This document shows, piece after piece, positions 9,872 through 10,343 of a stretch of DNA of 10,343 nt. The position numbers and the translations under genes were made by a program. This DNA comes from Eimeria necatrix (lineage: Eukaryota > Apicomplexa > Conoidasida > Eucoccidiorida > Eimeriidae): NCBI RefSeq assembly GCF_000499385.1, contig NW_013652011.1, positions 1 through 10,343 on the forward strand, written 5' to 3'. Position 1 is the stretch's first letter. Each line of letters opens with the position of its first letter. The notes under the pieces are model-generated. The model was not told the origin of the DNA, made no database searches, and was given only the letters and a program-made list of their open reading frames with translations.

Positions 9872-9894
9872 AGATCACAAATACTGTAACACGC
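9835..9894 (+). repeat. 60-bp perfect inverted repeat, left arm
   Basis: All 60 bases are the exact reverse complement of 10284-10343. Similarity stops sharply on the inner side: after 9894 the two sequences differ at once. On the outer side the comparison cannot be made because the partner arm ends with the window. The spacer between arms is 389 bp and contains no recognisable gene. Such a match is far beyond chance. Confidence 0.95.
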
Positions 9895-10283
9895 GCCACG
9901 GCGTCCCCGACAGACGGACTAGAGATTTCATCCCAAAAGAGTGAACTGCCTGCAGATTAAAGCGCATCACTACGATATATATTTCATACTGGCTGGGCTC
10001 CATCAGACGCTCGACAAGATCCACAGCGACTCTCGTGATCGCACTGTGCAATTTAGGCAACTTTGTGGACATCCAACAACGCGAGTAGCAGAGCTATCCG
10101 ATCCTAGCTGCCCATCCAAGAGAGCTTTTGGCATGTCAGTACGATGCTTGTAAGACGAAGTCGAAGCAGCACAAACCTCTCAATATAAGTGCCTTTTGTG
10201 TCCACTAAGCTCAAAAAGGCGACGCCAACAAACGCCAAGCAGCGATATCTTTAACAAGCATTTGGCCCACTGAATCGTCAGCA
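9895..10283. other. Spacer between inverted-repeat arms, no gene
   Basis: A 65-codon minus frame (9875-10072) and a 70-codon plus frame (9941-10153) overlap here. Neither is recognisable. No inner symmetry, transposase fragment or RNA gene was seen. If the arms are genuine, the spacer would form the loop of a fold-back structure. Confidence 0.5.
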
Positions 10284-10343
10284 GCGTGTTACAGTATTTG
10301 TGATCTTTGGCGTCTTGGCATGACTGCAGCATGGTTTCGTTTG
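10284..10343 (-). repeat. 60-bp perfect inverted repeat, right arm (reaches window end)
   Basis: This is an exact reverse complement of 9835-9894, running to the last base of the window. The true arm may be longer. An exactly 60-base match ending at the edge would also be expected if the window is a whole contig from a de Bruijn assembler with word length 61, where neighbouring pieces overlap by 60 bases. The sequence alone cannot separate these. Confidence 0.95.

Noticed and set aside
9664..9960. Plus-strand 98-codon frame through the direct repeat
   Set aside because: The two repeat copies are 56 bp apart (not a multiple of three), so they are read in different frames and no protein repeat is conserved. 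The composition reflects A/C-rich DNA.

Overview
No gene in this window can be named with confidence. The sequence looks like nuclear DNA of a eukaryote. It has about 45% G+C (hand count on evenly spaced lines), no long open frame on either strand, no Shine-Dalgarno/operon layout, one dinucleotide microsatellite, and CpG that does not look depleted, which argues against a vertebrate. The lineage cannot be fixed from the sequence. A protist with long non-coding tracts (for example a coccidian apicomplexan) or an invertebrate such as a tick would both fit. That is inference only.

Coding content: the longest stop-to-stop frames encode about 139 residues. For random DNA of this base composition (stop frequency near 5.5% per codon, six frames of about 3,450 codons) the longest open run expected by chance is about 125 codons. 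The frames seen are therefore no evidence of genes by length alone, and none matches a protein family I recognise. Two are listed as weak candidates: a plus-strand frame at 2759-3248 that a 37-nt intron-like segment would open to 150 residues, and a minus-strand Ser-rich frame at 5170-5574 with a basic, NLS-like start.

Layout: 1-880 is mixed sequence with nothing recognisable. From about 880 to 1990 the plus strand is T-rich, and it contains a compact hairpin at 1254-1284. From about 2000 to the end the plus strand is A- and C-rich instead, a strand-asymmetry switch that could mark convergent or opposite transcription units. Within this second domain are a 21-position stem hairpin (2284-2329), a 33-nt-spaced direct repeat (2721-2771), the candidate mini-intron (2815-2851), nested small palindromes (7062-7118) and an (AT)11 microsatellite (8614-8635).

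The clearest structural signal is at the right end. A 60-bp perfect inverted repeat has arms at 9835-9894 and 10284-10343. The right arm runs to the last base, so the repeat may continue outside. A diverged, same-direction relative of the left arm lies 56 bp upstream (9777-9815). This is either an inverted repeat family or an assembly-graph artefact, and both readings are discussed. No tRNA, rRNA, CRISPR array, transposase or reverse transcriptase was seen.
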